Positions 14,145 to 22,447 of a stretch of 33,631 bases of DNA are shown one piece after another. Each line of letters begins with the position of its first letter. Positions within the stretch are counted from its first letter, which is position 1. The translations under genes were made by a program, and so were the position numbers. Source of the stretch: Oscillatoria sp. SIO1A7 (GTDB taxonomy: Bacteria; Cyanobacteriota; Cyanobacteriia; Cyanobacteriales; Laspinemataceae); contig JAAHFN010000073.1 in NCBI GenBank assembly GCA_010672965.1, positions 1-33,631 on the forward strand, given 5' to 3'. Under the pieces are notes generated by a model. That model made no database searches and was not told where the DNA came from. It saw only the letters and a list, made by a program, of their open reading frames with translations.

Positions 14145-14858
14145 GTGGGCAGAATAAATATCAGTAACAGCCGGGGCCGGGATGCAGCCGTAAGTACCGA
14201 GTCAGTTTCAGCGGGTTTGAAAATGCGCTGGATAGATATGGATGGCACCCAGGCAGAAACGAAAAAAATTCTCCGAGGTACGATGGATCGGGATTTGGAA
14301 GCTTTGCTGGAAAAATACGGCGATTTGGAGAAGCTTACCCAAGCGCTGATCGAAGAAGACCCGGAAATCGATCTAGAAACATACGGCAGTTTTTTGAAAA
14401 ATACGGCTCGGGTATATATAGATCCGAATAGAGAAATCGTTCATCGGATCGTGCAAAAGGAAATAGTTAAGAACCCGGACGGCAGCGAACGGGAGAAACG
14501 ACCGAGGCAAATGCCCCAACCGAACGTGGCGACGGAAATTCCGTTGAAATGGACGGGGAAAAAGATGAAGAAATCGGAAGTATTCAATAAGTTCGTCTTT
14601 TCCGGCAAACTTCAAATTACCCATATCAACGGGCTCACTTATGATTTTCTGTATGCCATAGCAAAGGAGCTGGAAGAGGAAGACTGCCTGATGTTGGTGG
14701 GAGCAGGCTCTAAAGGAAACCAGCCTTTGATTTTTCGTCGAGGCGCTACGGCCTACCGGGGTTTCCTGGAAGGCCGGACTCAAGATGACAAGTATGCCTT
14801 GATCCTCCATCTATCGAAGATGGAACTAAAAAAACCGATAGGGGAGGAGGAAAGATAA
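14145..14858 (+). CDS. Unknown protein
   Basis: 237 residues. The start is GTG at 14145, 8 bases after AAGGA; the ATG at 14137 is out of frame. I do not recognise the family. The first half is helical and charged (MDRDLEALLEKYGDLEKLTQALIEED), the middle has a basic proline-containing stretch (DGSEREKRPRQMPQPN), and the C-terminal third is more globular (KLQITHINGLTYDFLYAIAKEL, then EDCLMLVGAGSKGNQPLIF and RGATAYRGFLEGR). No signal peptide or membrane span. It follows 13346 on the same strand with a palindromic spacer between. Confidence 0.75.
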   Translation: MGRINISNSRGRDAAVSTESVSAGLKMRWIDMDGTQAETKKILRGTMDRDLEALLEKYGDLEKLTQALIEEDPEIDLETYGSFLKNTARVYIDPNREIVHRIVQKEIVKNPDGSEREKRPRQMPQPNVATEIPLKWTGKKMKKSEVFNKFVFSGKLQITHINGLTYDFLYAIAKELEEEDCLMLVGAGSKGNQPLIFRRGATAYRGFLEGRTQDDKYALILHLSKMELKKPIGEEER

Positions 14859-14887
14859 CAGGGACTTGCGCAGAAATAAAGTACCAC

Positions 14888-14997
14888 AGGACTTACGCAT
14901 TAACGCTATTGACGGGGCGATAGCAACGCTCTCCCTGGCGGTGCGCGGGGGGATTGCCCCTAAAAAACACCACACCTGGATATTTTCCGTAAGTCCT
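14888..14997. mobile_element. MITE-like element, family 2
   Basis: 110 bases from AGGACTTACGC to CCGTAAGTCCT, the same ends as the 3338 element with a different middle. Non-coding. Confidence 0.65.
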
Positions 14998-15157
14998 ATA
15001 CCAGTGCAAGAGTTCGGGCGATCGCCACCGTTCGGGCGATCGCGGAGTGGGTGGGGCTTTCCACGGGTATGTTTTTTTATAATCTCCCTTTTTAGGCGTT
15101 CGGTGGGCTGCATGGGATTCTTGGGCGAAGCATTCCAATACAATAATTTTTTTTAAA

Positions 15158-15322
15158 GGCAAAAGCTGTCTCGGGAATGCTGTCGCCCCTACGCCCCGGG
15201 TCGATACTCTTGGGCAAAAGCTGTCTCGGGAATGCTGTCGCCCCTACGCCCCGGGTCGATACTCTTGGGCAAAAGCTGTCTCGGGAATGCTGTCGCCCCT
15301 ACGCCCCGGGTCGATACTCTTG
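15158..15322. repeat. 55-bp tandem repeat, three copies
   Basis: The unit starts GGCAAAAGCTGTCTCGGGAA and ends GGGTCGATACTCTT. Three copies at 15158, 15213 and 15268 are identical by eye. Each contains a GCTGTCGCCCCTACG stretch also found inside the family 1 elements, so the unit may come from one of them. Confidence 0.9.
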
Positions 15323-15486
15323 AATGCCAAATCTAAAAAACATACCCGTGGAAGGGGAGGGTGGGGAGCCCTATGGAGAGAGAGGTTTTATTTCGATGCG
15401 CATAAAAGCCAGACAGGGAAAGGGGCAGAAGCAGACGATCGCGGGGAAGGAACAGCGGAAAAGGGGGGAGAAAGTGGCAAAAAAAA
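15323..15486. other. Purine-rich leader of the 15547 gene
   Basis: No gene seen. The strand is strongly G+A-rich (AGGGAAAGGGGCAGAAGC, GGAAAAGGGGGGAGAAAG), as are the leaders of the other island genes. Confidence 0.4.
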
Positions 15487-15511
15487 TCACAAGTGGAGGC
15501 TGGCGATCGTC
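15487..15511 (+). promoter_or_regulatory. Shared 25-nt upstream motif, copy C
   Basis: Third copy of TCACA-N3-G-N3-G-N-TGGCGATCGTC, 35 bases before the ATG at 15547. Confidence 0.68.
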
Positions 15512-15546
15512 AAAGGAATAGAAGGATAGTAGAAAAAGAGGGATAG

Positions 15547-15789
15547 ATGAGAGGCTGTGTTGGGGAAGGCAAGGAAGGACTAAGACCTTATACGTTAGGG
15601 TGGGAGGAGGTGGAGAGTGAGAATAGCATAATCGACAACGAAGGGTGGCTAATGGGCATATTGATGGGAGGGAAGATTGAGGCCGCTACGGAGCTATCCC
15701 ACCCCACCGGAGAAGCCAACGAGAACCTTGTTCATGTCAACCTCACTGGACTTGAAGCCTGTTCCATAAACAATAACAAATTAGGATAG
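15547..15789 (+). CDS. Small unknown protein of the shared-leader set
   Basis: 80 residues. The ATG follows GAGGG at short spacing. I do not recognise it. It is acidic and Gly-rich with no signal peptide (RPYTLGWEEVESENSIIDN, WLMGILMGGKIEAATEL). The support for its being a gene is mainly the shared upstream motif and the ribosome binding site; it may be a truncated member of the set, since the others exceed 200 residues, or a small immunity-type partner. Both readings are speculation. Confidence 0.45.
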   Translation: MRGCVGEGKEGLRPYTLGWEEVESENSIIDNEGWLMGILMGGKIEAATELSHPTGEANENLVHVNLTGLEACSINNNKLG

Positions 15790-15848
15790 TGGATATTTTC
15801 TAACTAGCCGTCAACTTCTAAAAGTAAACTGCTAGCTATTAAAAGACT

Positions 15849-16628
15849 ATGATAAAGAATTTTGGTGTTTTGAGAATAACCGCTGCTTATTTAGTGTTTG
15901 CGATCGCCGGATGGCTTGGCATTTCCCGTCCGACAAGCGCCGAACCGCTCCTAAAACCCCTGAGAATAGATCGAGGTTTTGAATTTCCGTTATCCGGGTC
16001 TAGACTATACAATTTTTATCCTCCGCCCAGCATTGAGGAGACAACTTCCAAGCTCTACATGGTTTATATTCCCGGAGATAACCAACGCATTCTAGAACGG
16101 GTTAGGTTGGTGGAACCGGAGGCTTTTCTCTCTAATTATCGAGGACGAAAGGTGATTCAGGCTGGGGTATTTAGCATTCGCTCTAATGCCCAGCGGCGAG
16201 CCCGAGAGCTGGAGCGAGATGGCGTGCGGGCAGCGATCGCTACTTTAGAAGAGACTCGGCCAGAGGTATCATTTAGGTATAATTTTGATGGCGATTCTAT
16301 TCCTTTTGACGAGGACTTATTCTCCGAAATTTTTACCTCTAAACCGCCATTAAACAAGTCTTTTGATAACCAAAAGACCTATGTTGTAGTTATTCCCAGC
16401 AGCAGGTTGGACTTAGGAAGAATTGCCCAGCTTGCTGTTGACGCCGGAATTAGCAACAACGAAATAACTGTCCGAGAAGAGCCAATCGGTCTTCACGTCG
16501 AAATAGGACCGTTTATTAGCAGGACGATCGCCCAACAAGAAAGCAAATTACTGCGACAATTCGGCCTTGATGCCCGAGTCTATTATCGGCGATCGAGCCC
16601 CTTGATTCCATGCAAAAAAACCTGTTGA
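15849..16628 (+). CDS. Exported protein with SPOR-like repeats
   Basis: 259 residues. Residues 1-31 are a Sec signal peptide (hydrophobic ITAAYLVFAIAGWLGI, then TSA before EPL), so the protein should be periplasmic. Two regions have the SPOR pattern of a beta strand, a G-x-F turn and a following helix that indexes residues: VIQAGVFSIRSNAQRRAREL near 100-119, followed by the strand GVRAAI, and TYVVVIPSSRLDLGRIAQLA, then HVEIGPFISRTIAQQESKLL, near 178-235. SPOR domains bind denuded peptidoglycan, but this subgroup is common in cyanobacteria with no defined role. It is not related to its island neighbours. The C-terminus has two Cys. Confidence 0.7.
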   Translation: MIKNFGVLRITAAYLVFAIAGWLGISRPTSAEPLLKPLRIDRGFEFPLSGSRLYNFYPPPSIEETTSKLYMVYIPGDNQRILERVRLVEPEAFLSNYRGRKVIQAGVFSIRSNAQRRARELERDGVRAAIATLEETRPEVSFRYNFDGDSIPFDEDLFSEIFTSKPPLNKSFDNQKTYVVVIPSSRLDLGRIAQLAVDAGISNNEITVREEPIGLHVEIGPFISRTIAQQESKLLRQFGLDARVYYRRSSPLIPCKKTC

Positions 16629-16939
16629 TGCTCCTTGATGTTTTTTTACATATTTTTTGACAAAAGTTAAACTATCGGAGTCAATAAGAGTTTTTTTTCA
16701 GATTAAGTTAGAATTTATTTGCAACCTTAGCTGTGTTTTTTGGCCAAGTGCAGTTTGGGGCGATCGCTACTTTAGAGATAAAAAGGCCGTCGAAAGGGTA
16801 GCACTTATACCAGAGAAGAATATCTATAATTAGAGTAAAAGGCCGAGTACAAGAGCGAATATAGTCATGGAGAAATTATTACCATGACAGGTGTAACTAC
16901 AAATCATAATGAAATTACGGGACTGTCAGCACCTATCTT
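16629..16939. other. Spacer without a gene
   Basis: No gene. GTCATGG and CCATGAC form an inverted repeat around 16864-16888 with an 11-base loop. A HIP1 site lies near 16760. Confidence 0.5.
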
Positions 16940-17092
16940 TATAGCATTTCTCAAATAAGTGTAATAAACGATAGTGCCCTAGAAACGTAGGGGCGACAGC
17001 ATGCCCCTTGACCATCTCTGCTGTATAACGGGTATTCTCATATTGGTATGCGCGGGCCCCAGACACCTCACATCAATTTGAGAAGCGCTATA
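16940..17092. mobile_element. MITE-like element, family 1 (reverse orientation)
   Basis: 153 bases, the reverse complement of the 3428 copy with nearly the same body, including GGGCAT, TAGGGGCGACAG and CGCGGGCCCC. Both ends are present (TATAGCATTTCTCAAAT, ATTTGAGAAGCGCTATA). Confidence 0.82.
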
Positions 17093-17120
17093 TCGCGGAC
17101 AAATCGTTAAAATTTTTAAG

Positions 17121-17207
17121 CGCATACAAGCCATGTATGGCAAGGTTTTGAGTCCTCTATTTCCGGTTAGCTTCCGCTCGAATGGCGGCTGTTAGTCGCA
17201 AAAAAAG
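17121..17207 (+). promoter_or_regulatory. Extended leader of the 17339 gene
   Basis: CATACAAGCCATGTATGGCA, then GGTTTTGAG and GCGGCTGTTAGT, aligned with the leader of the 11357 gene. GCCAT-GT-ATGGC is a small palindrome. Confidence 0.62.
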
Positions 17208-17232
17208 TCACATGTGGCAGTTGGCGATCGTC
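17208..17232 (+). promoter_or_regulatory. Shared 25-nt upstream motif, copy D
   Basis: Fourth copy of TCACA-N3-G-N3-G-N-TGGCGATCGTC, 106 bases before the ATG at 17339. Confidence 0.7.
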
Positions 17233-17338
17233 TATATATTAGAGACTTCACCTCGATCGGGGAGAGAGAGAAGGGAAAGAGGTGTAGGAAGTAAGGACGA
17301 AGGCTCTCATATAGAAGGCAACACCAGTAGGAGGAGAG

Positions 17339-17974
17339 ATGGAAGGTCAACGCGATGATGACATCTGGTTTGGGGTGGAAGATGCAGAGGTGGATTTGAC
17401 ATACGATGAGATGATAGCAGAGATGAGGAGAGTGGCTGCGATCGAATCGGCAGGAAGTTATGATTGTTTCTCCTTGTGGGAATGGATAGCAGAAGAGGAA
17501 GAGGTTGAGGAAGGGTTAACGTATGACTGGATTAATGATAACTACCAAATAATTACTATTGACGATATCAAGACAATTTATAATTACACAAAGGCGAAGA
17601 AGAAAATCGCAGTAGAGATAGGGAGAGGATGTCTGCGGAATAGTGTAAACAAAAAAGGAAGAAAGGGACATAGTAGGAAGAAGGGAATAATCGCACTATT
17701 AGCGGAGGCGGGTAGAAGTCAGGTAGTAAGTGAGGCGATCTGTGCAGTGTTGTATGAAAAAAAAGAAAACAATAATCTGGCGGAAATAGGGGTCATGCTA
17801 AATAATTACGGGCAGTTATTCAATGCAACAGTGGAAAAAGTAACGCAAGAAGCGTGGAAACCACTGAGGGAGTTGAGAGGCGACGATCGCTATAAATCCA
17901 AAAAGCCCTCCGAGGCACAGGACCCACAATCTGCCTTTTTCAGCAAGTTCTATATAAATAATGGTATTGATTAA
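17339..17974 (+). CDS. Ribosome-inactivating-protein-like candidate, no signal peptide
   Basis: 211 residues; the ATG follows AGGAGGAG closely. The segment GIIALLAEAGRSQVVSEAI has Glu123 and Arg126 spaced as the catalytic pair of ricin/Shiga-type N-glycosidases (E-A-x-R), and 31 residues further on LNNYGQLFNATVE matches ricin LENSWGRLSTAIQ, again with Tyr for Trp. NDNYQIITIDDI near residue 69 may hold one of the base-stacking tyrosines. The first 60 residues are acidic and unlike the family. A basic Lys/Arg stretch (residues 105-115) precedes the catalytic helix. It lacks a signal peptide, unlike its relative at 9948, so it would act in the cell or leave by another route. It shares the upstream motif. 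A strong hairpin follows. The call is by eye. Confidence 0.55.
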   Translation: MEGQRDDDIWFGVEDAEVDLTYDEMIAEMRRVAAIESAGSYDCFSLWEWIAEEEEVEEGLTYDWINDNYQIITIDDIKTIYNYTKAKKKIAVEIGRGCLRNSVNKKGRKGHSRKKGIIALLAEAGRSQVVSEAICAVLYEKKENNNLAEIGVMLNNYGQLFNATVEKVTQEAWKPLRELRGDDRYKSKKPSEAQDPQSAFFSKFYINNGID

Positions 17975-18015
17975 GCGAATTTGATATTTATTGCCGACGG
18001 TGCTGGAGGCAGCTC

Positions 18016-18060
18016 GGAATCGGCTGCGATCGCGATAGTTATGCGATCGCAGCCGATTCC
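18016..18060 (+). terminator. Perfect hairpin after the 17339 gene
   Basis: An 18-bp perfect stem, GGAATCGGCTGCGATCGC with its complement, around a 9-base loop, followed by TTTGTCTT. It contains HIP1 in both arms and lies 41 bases past the stop. Confidence 0.65.
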
Positions 18061-18161
18061 TTTGTCTTGGGAGACCTTGCAGACTATACGAAAAACGACT
18101 GCAGAGGCGATCGCGGTCAAGGATTTGCGCGCTATAGCATTACGCGCAAGTCTCAAGGTAA

Positions 18162-18299
18162 TATAGCGGTTCTCAAATTGATGTGAGCCTGGGCGAAGCA
18201 ACGAGAGTACGGGAATTACCGTTCGGACGCCGAGATTGTCGCTCTTGTTGCTGTCGCCCCTACATTTTCGTTTATTACACTTATTTGAGAAACGCTATA
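18162..18299. mobile_element. MITE-like element, family 1
   Basis: 138 bases with both ends (TATAGCGGTTCTCAAATTG and ATTTGAGAAACGCTATA) and a shorter, diverged body. Confidence 0.8.
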
Positions 18300-18560
18300 A
18301 GTCAAAGGTAGTCTCTGACTAAGGAACGAGCATTTATAAGTGTCCTGACTTATTTGCGTAGTGCTATACTATTCTTGTAAGGGAGTCACTTTGGCTGGCG
18401 ATCGCCTCTGCAGACCTTGCCATTACTGGAACCGTCAATCTAGAAATAGCTCGGCTGCTACTATTGCGCTCCTATACTGCGCTCCTATACTGGAGTGCGA
18501 GCGGCGATCGATTCGCGGAGATCGCGTTCCGGCTGAATGCTGGCAAAAAACCTAGCGATT
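18300..18560. other. Spacer before the ligase-like gene
   Basis: No gene. It contains a duplicated TGCGCTCCTATAC at 18466-18490 and HIP1-like sites. Confidence 0.5.
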
Positions 18561-18579
18561 AGGAAGAGAAGAATTGATT

Positions 18580-20046
18580 ATGGATACATTTATCGATCGC
18601 TCTCGATTGGTCTATAAAATCGGCAATTATGCGACAGCTCCGGCGAATGCTCTCAAAGATCCCATGTTGCATCCGAAAGTGCAAATGTTTCGCCGGAGAA
18701 TGGCGAATAATATGATACCGCTGGACAAATCCTATATTTCCCAAAAAATCCCAACGGATAACTATCATATCAGCCGCAAAATTGATGGAGAATTTACCGT
18801 ACTGCTGTTCGACGGAGAAAGCGCCATTACGGTGAATCCCGGCGGTACGGTTAGAACCGGACTTGATTTCATGGCAGAAGCCGCTAGTTTGTTGAAAAAA
18901 GCCGGAATAAAACAAGCCGCGATCGCCGGAGAATTATACGTCCAGCCGGATGAAGATAAAACGCGCCCCAGGGTTCGCGACGTGATGGCCATTGCGCGCA
19001 AACCAGAAAATGAATCGGAGCTAAAACGGCTTAAGTTTGCCGCTTTCGATATTATGGAATGCGACAAAAAACCATATCCCGTGTATGCCGATGCTTGGAA
19101 AGCGATCGAGGCAATATTTGGCAAAGGAGAAAATATCCATCCGGTGGAAACGGCGATCGGCGAAAAACCCGCTCGCATCAAAGAATATTTCGAGCAATGG
19201 GTGGAAGTGGAAGGCGCTGAAGGTGTCGTGGTTCGAGGTCAATCGAGTGGTATTTTCAAAATAAAGCCCCGGCATAATATAGATGCGATAGTGTTGGGTT
19301 TTACTGAAGGTACGGGCGATCGCATCGGCATGCTTCACGACGTTCTGGTGGGAATCATGCGCAAGGATGAAACCTTTCAATTGCTGACTCATGTAGGCGG
19401 TGGATTTACGGAACAAATGCGCCAGATACTGCTTTCGACTCTCAAAGATATCGTGGTGGATAGCGAATATTCCGAGGTCAATTCCGATCGCGTGGCATAT
19501 CGCATGGTGGAGCCGAAATACATTATCGAAATATCCTGTTTGGATCTGATTGCCGAAACTACCAAGCAGAAGACTGTAGATAAAATGGTATTGGACTGGA
19601 ATGGTTCCCAAAAACGCTATGAAGTGGTCAGACGCATACCTTTAGCCAATGTGATTTCACCTCAGTTCGTGAAAATCAGGGAAGATAAATCAGTCAATCC
19701 CGTAGATTTAAGAATCGAACAAATAACCGATTTAGTTGAAGTGCCGCTGGCGGATATATCGGCAAAAGAATACAAATTGCCTGAAAGTACGCTGTTGAAA
19801 CGTCAAGTCGCAACCAAAACCCTTAAAGGCGCTGAAATGGTAAGAAAATTGGTCATGTGGAAAACCAATAAGGAGTCTTCCGATGAATATCCCGCATATG
19901 TTCTGCATTTCACAGACTTCAGCCCGAACCGCAAAAACCCGCTTTCCCGCGAAATCCGAGTGAGTAATTCGGAAGAACAGATAGAAGCATTATGGTTGGA
20001 AATGGAAAAGAAGAATTTCGTTCGGGGTTGGAAAGTTATCGATTAA
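18580..20046 (+). CDS. ATP-dependent DNA ligase-like nucleotidyltransferase
   Basis: 488 residues from the ATG at 18580, 11 bases after AGGAAGAG. It shows the motif order of covalent nucleotidyltransferases: motif I ISRKIDGEF with the likely nucleotidyl-Lys at 67, the G-E-L-Y-V strand, motif III FAAFDIME at 153-160, motif IV EGVVVRG with Glu214, and motif V FKIKP with Lys227 and Lys229. An OB-like region follows (AIVLGFTEGTG). Such enzymes transfer AMP from ATP to their Lys and then to a 5' phosphate to seal nicks. Motif I lacks the usual Arg (K-x-D-G-x-R has Phe at the last place), so substrate choice may differ. The last 130 residues are outside the ligase core and unrecognised. The gene sits in the island with two unknown genes; a role in DNA repair, defence or element maintenance cannot be told. 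Confidence 0.75.
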   Translation: MDTFIDRSRLVYKIGNYATAPANALKDPMLHPKVQMFRRRMANNMIPLDKSYISQKIPTDNYHISRKIDGEFTVLLFDGESAITVNPGGTVRTGLDFMAEAASLLKKAGIKQAAIAGELYVQPDEDKTRPRVRDVMAIARKPENESELKRLKFAAFDIMECDKKPYPVYADAWKAIEAIFGKGENIHPVETAIGEKPARIKEYFEQWVEVEGAEGVVVRGQSSGIFKIKPRHNIDAIVLGFTEGTGDRIGMLHDVLVGIMRKDETFQLLTHVGGGFTEQMRQILLSTLKDIVVDSEYSEVNSDRVAYRMVEPKYIIEISCLDLIAETTKQKTVDKMVLDWNGSQKRYEVVRRIPLANVISPQFVKIREDKSVNPVDLRIEQITDLVEVPLADISAKEYKLPESTLLKRQVATKTLKGAEMVRKLVMWKTNKESSDEYPAYVLHFTDFSPNRKNPLSREIRVSNSEEQIEALWLEMEKKNFVRGWKVID

Positions 20047-20542
20047 ATCATTATAGCAGTAAGCAGTCGGCTTTCAGCAGTCAGCTTATGCGCGTAGCGC
20101 TTACGGCTATTAGGATTTACGCTTTCTTGTAGAGATGCGCCCTAAGTGTAGGGGTACTCCGGCCGGAACGGCCGGAGTACCCCTACCAGATTAGCGAGAT
20201 GGTCAAGGGGGGTGCTGTCGCCCCTACGTTTCTAGAGCCCTATCGTTTATTACACTTATTTGAGAAATGCGTTTGCGACGATTTAGGACGTTCTTGTTCG
20301 TAGGGGCGTAGGCAACGCAGAAGCCCTTCGCCCCAAGACATCTCCTTAAGCTGTCCGTTCCCTGAATCCCTAGTGCTTATAACCTTTTAGCTTTTAGCTT
20401 TTAATTGGGTATTGGGCAAAAGGGCATTACGCAAAAGAGCATTGGAAATCATTTGAGTTTTGAATTTTGAATTTTGACTCAAAACTCAAAACTCCGGTTA
20501 GCTCGAACTCCGGTTAGCTCGAACTTTCCCACACCCTAACAT
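20047..20542. repeat. Repeat-rich spacer between converging genes
   Basis: No gene. At 20062-20088 is the AGCAGTCAGCTTTC unit that also interrupts the kinase gene. At 20148-20186 is a hairpin with an 18-bp perfect stem, GTAGGGGTACTCCGGCCG, and a GAA loop. At 20201-20270 lies a truncated family 1 element ending in TTTGAGAAATGC. AAAACTCAAAACT runs and a duplicated CGGTTAGCTCGAACT (about 20493-20524) precede the dxs stop. Confidence 0.75.
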
Positions 20543-22447
20543 TTAGCGAACCGATGCGAGCTGAGGGCTAGTCGTCTTGAGAATTCGCTCGGCCATTTGG
20601 GCGGGAGTCAATCCCAACTCTACTTTAGATTGGTCGGGGGTGGCATGGTCAACCAATTTATCCGGCACGCCAATCCGCTCCACCGGCACCAAGACATTAT
20701 TATCTAGCAGGGCTTCGGCGACGGCAGAACCAAAACCGCCCGTCACGCAACCTTCCTCCATAGTAAATACTTTGCCAATGCGCTGGGCAAGGGGCAAAAT
20801 CAAATCCTTATCAAGAGGTTTGACGAAACGGCCGTTAATCACCGTTGCCTCAACTCCATGTTCGCTGAGAATTTCCGCCGTTTGCATAGCGGGATAAACC
20901 ATTGAGCCGTAACCAATTAGGAGAACGTCGTCGCCATTGCGGAGAATTTCCCCTTTACCAATCTCGATCGCTTCCCAACCTTCTTCCATTAAGGGAACGC
21001 CGTAGCCGCTGCCTCGGGGATAGCGCATGGCGATTGGTCCGTCTGTATAGTCAATGGCGGTGACTAGCATTCGCTGCAATTCCGCTTCATCTTTAGGAGC
21101 CATAACTACTATGTTGGGAATGCAGCGGAGGTAAGCAATATCGTACATTCCCTGGTGGGTGGGACCATCAGCACCGACTATGCCAGCGCGATCCAGACAG
21201 AAAACTACCGGCAGCTTTTGGATGCAAATGTCGTGAATGATTTGGTCGTAAGCTCGTTGCAGGAAAGTGGAATAAATGGCGGCAACCGGACGCATCCCCT
21301 GACAAGCCATACCAGCGGCGAGGGTAACTGCATGCTGTTCGGCAATGCCAACATCAATATATTGTTTTGGCAATTTCTGCTGCAATAAGGAAAGACCCGT
21401 ACCCGTAGCCATCGCAGCAGTAATGCCGACGATTTTGGGATTGTTTTCCGCCAGTTTTATTAGAGTCCCTGCAAAAACTTTAGAATAGCCGGGAGGTTTG
21501 GGCTTCTTAGAGGGCATGGCTTTGCCGGTAGCCAAGTCAAAGGGGTTTTGGGCGTGGTAGCCTACTTGGTCTTGTTCGGCGATCGCATATCCTTTACCCT
21601 TGACCGTCGCCACATGAACCAAGACCGGGCCGGGTATCTGATGTGCCTGATTAAACGTATTGATGAGTTCTTTCAGGTCGTGCCCTTCCACAGGTCCAAT
21701 ATAGGTAAAGCCCAGCTCTTCAAACACCGCCCCTACCTTGGACACGGCCAAGCGCTTCATCCCTTCTTTAACCCGCTTCATTTCGGGCTCAAGGCTCTCG
21801 CCGACAAAGGGAATATTTTTAAACTGTTCCTCTATGTTATCTTTCAGGAACTGTACCGGAGGGCTCAGGCGCATTTTGTTTAGGTGCCGAGAAATCGCCC
21901 CCACATTAGGGGAGATAGACATCTCATTATCATTAAGCACCACCATCAGATTGGTATTGGGCAAATGACCCGCATGGTTAATCGCTTCTAGAGCCATACC
22001 GCCAGTGAGCGCGCCATCGCCGATAACGGCCACGCATTTGTAATTTTCCCCTTTCAGGTCTCGGGCCAGGGCCATACCCAAGGCAGCAGAGATACTGGTG
22101 GAAGCATGGCCAGCACCAAAATGGTCGAATTTATTTTCGCTGAGTTTGAGATAGCCCGCCACCCCATCTTTTTGTCGCAAGGTCTCGAAGTGGTTGTAAC
22201 GTCCAGTCAGCATTTTGTGGGGATAAGCTTGGTGACCCACATCCCAGACGACTTTATCTCGGTCTAGGTCTAGGGTCTGGTAAAGACCCAGGGTTAGTTC
22301 TACCACTCCTAGCCCTGGTCCCAAATGTCCCCCAGTGGCTGCAACTGTTTGTAGATGCTTTTCCCGAATTTGTCGGGCAATTTCCTCTAGTTGATTAATG
22401 GACAAGCCGTGCAACTGGTTCGGATGTGTCAGTTCGCTTAGATGCAT
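20543..22447 (-). CDS. dxs: 1-deoxy-D-xylulose-5-phosphate synthase
   Basis: 634 residues, the full family length. It condenses pyruvate with glyceraldehyde 3-phosphate, with loss of CO2, to give DXP, the first step of the MEP route to isoprenoids, carotenoids, phytol and the prenyl donor that the cyanobactin prenyltransferase nearby would use. The thiamine diphosphate site [18 protein letters not shown] followed by [13 protein letters not shown] is present, as are [17 protein letters not shown] near the N-terminus, [16 protein letters not shown] with the catalytic Glu-Gln-His, and the [15 protein letters not shown] segment. The N-terminus [16 protein letters not shown] is typical. It is transcribed on the minus strand and stands alone. 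No frame breaks. Confidence 0.98.
   Translation of the reverse strand: MHLSELTHPNQLHGLSINQLEEIARQIREKHLQTVAATGGHLGPGLGVVELTLGLYQTLDLDRDKVVWDVGHQAYPHKMLTGRYNHFETLRQKDGVAGYLKLSENKFDHFGAGHASTSISAALGMALARDLKGENYKCVAVIGDGALTGGMALEAINHAGHLPNTNLMVVLNDNEMSISPNVGAISRHLNKMRLSPPVQFLKDNIEEQFKNIPFVGESLEPEMKRVKEGMKRLAVSKVGAVFEELGFTYIGPVEGHDLKELINTFNQAHQIPGPVLVHVATVKGKGYAIAEQDQVGYHAQNPFDLATGKAMPSKKPKPPGYSKVFAGTLIKLAENNPKIVGITAAMATGTGLSLLQQKLPKQYIDVGIAEQHAVTLAAGMACQGMRPVAAIYSTFLQRAYDQIIHDICIQKLPVVFCLDRAGIVGADGPTHQGMYDIAYLRCIPNIVVMAPKDEAELQRMLVTAIDYTDGPIAMRYPRGSGYGVPLMEEGWEAIEIGKGEILRNGDDVLLIGYGSMVYPAMQTAEILSEHGVEATVINGRFVKPLDKDLILPLAQRIGKVFTMEEGCVTGGFGSAVAEALLDNNVLVPVERIGVPDKLVDHATPDQSKVELGLTPAQMAERILKTTSPQLASVR

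Noticed and set aside
15158-15322. Possible CRISPR array
   Set aside because: Repeats are directly adjacent with no spacers; a simple tandem repeat. The GGTGTAG arrays fail for the same reason.
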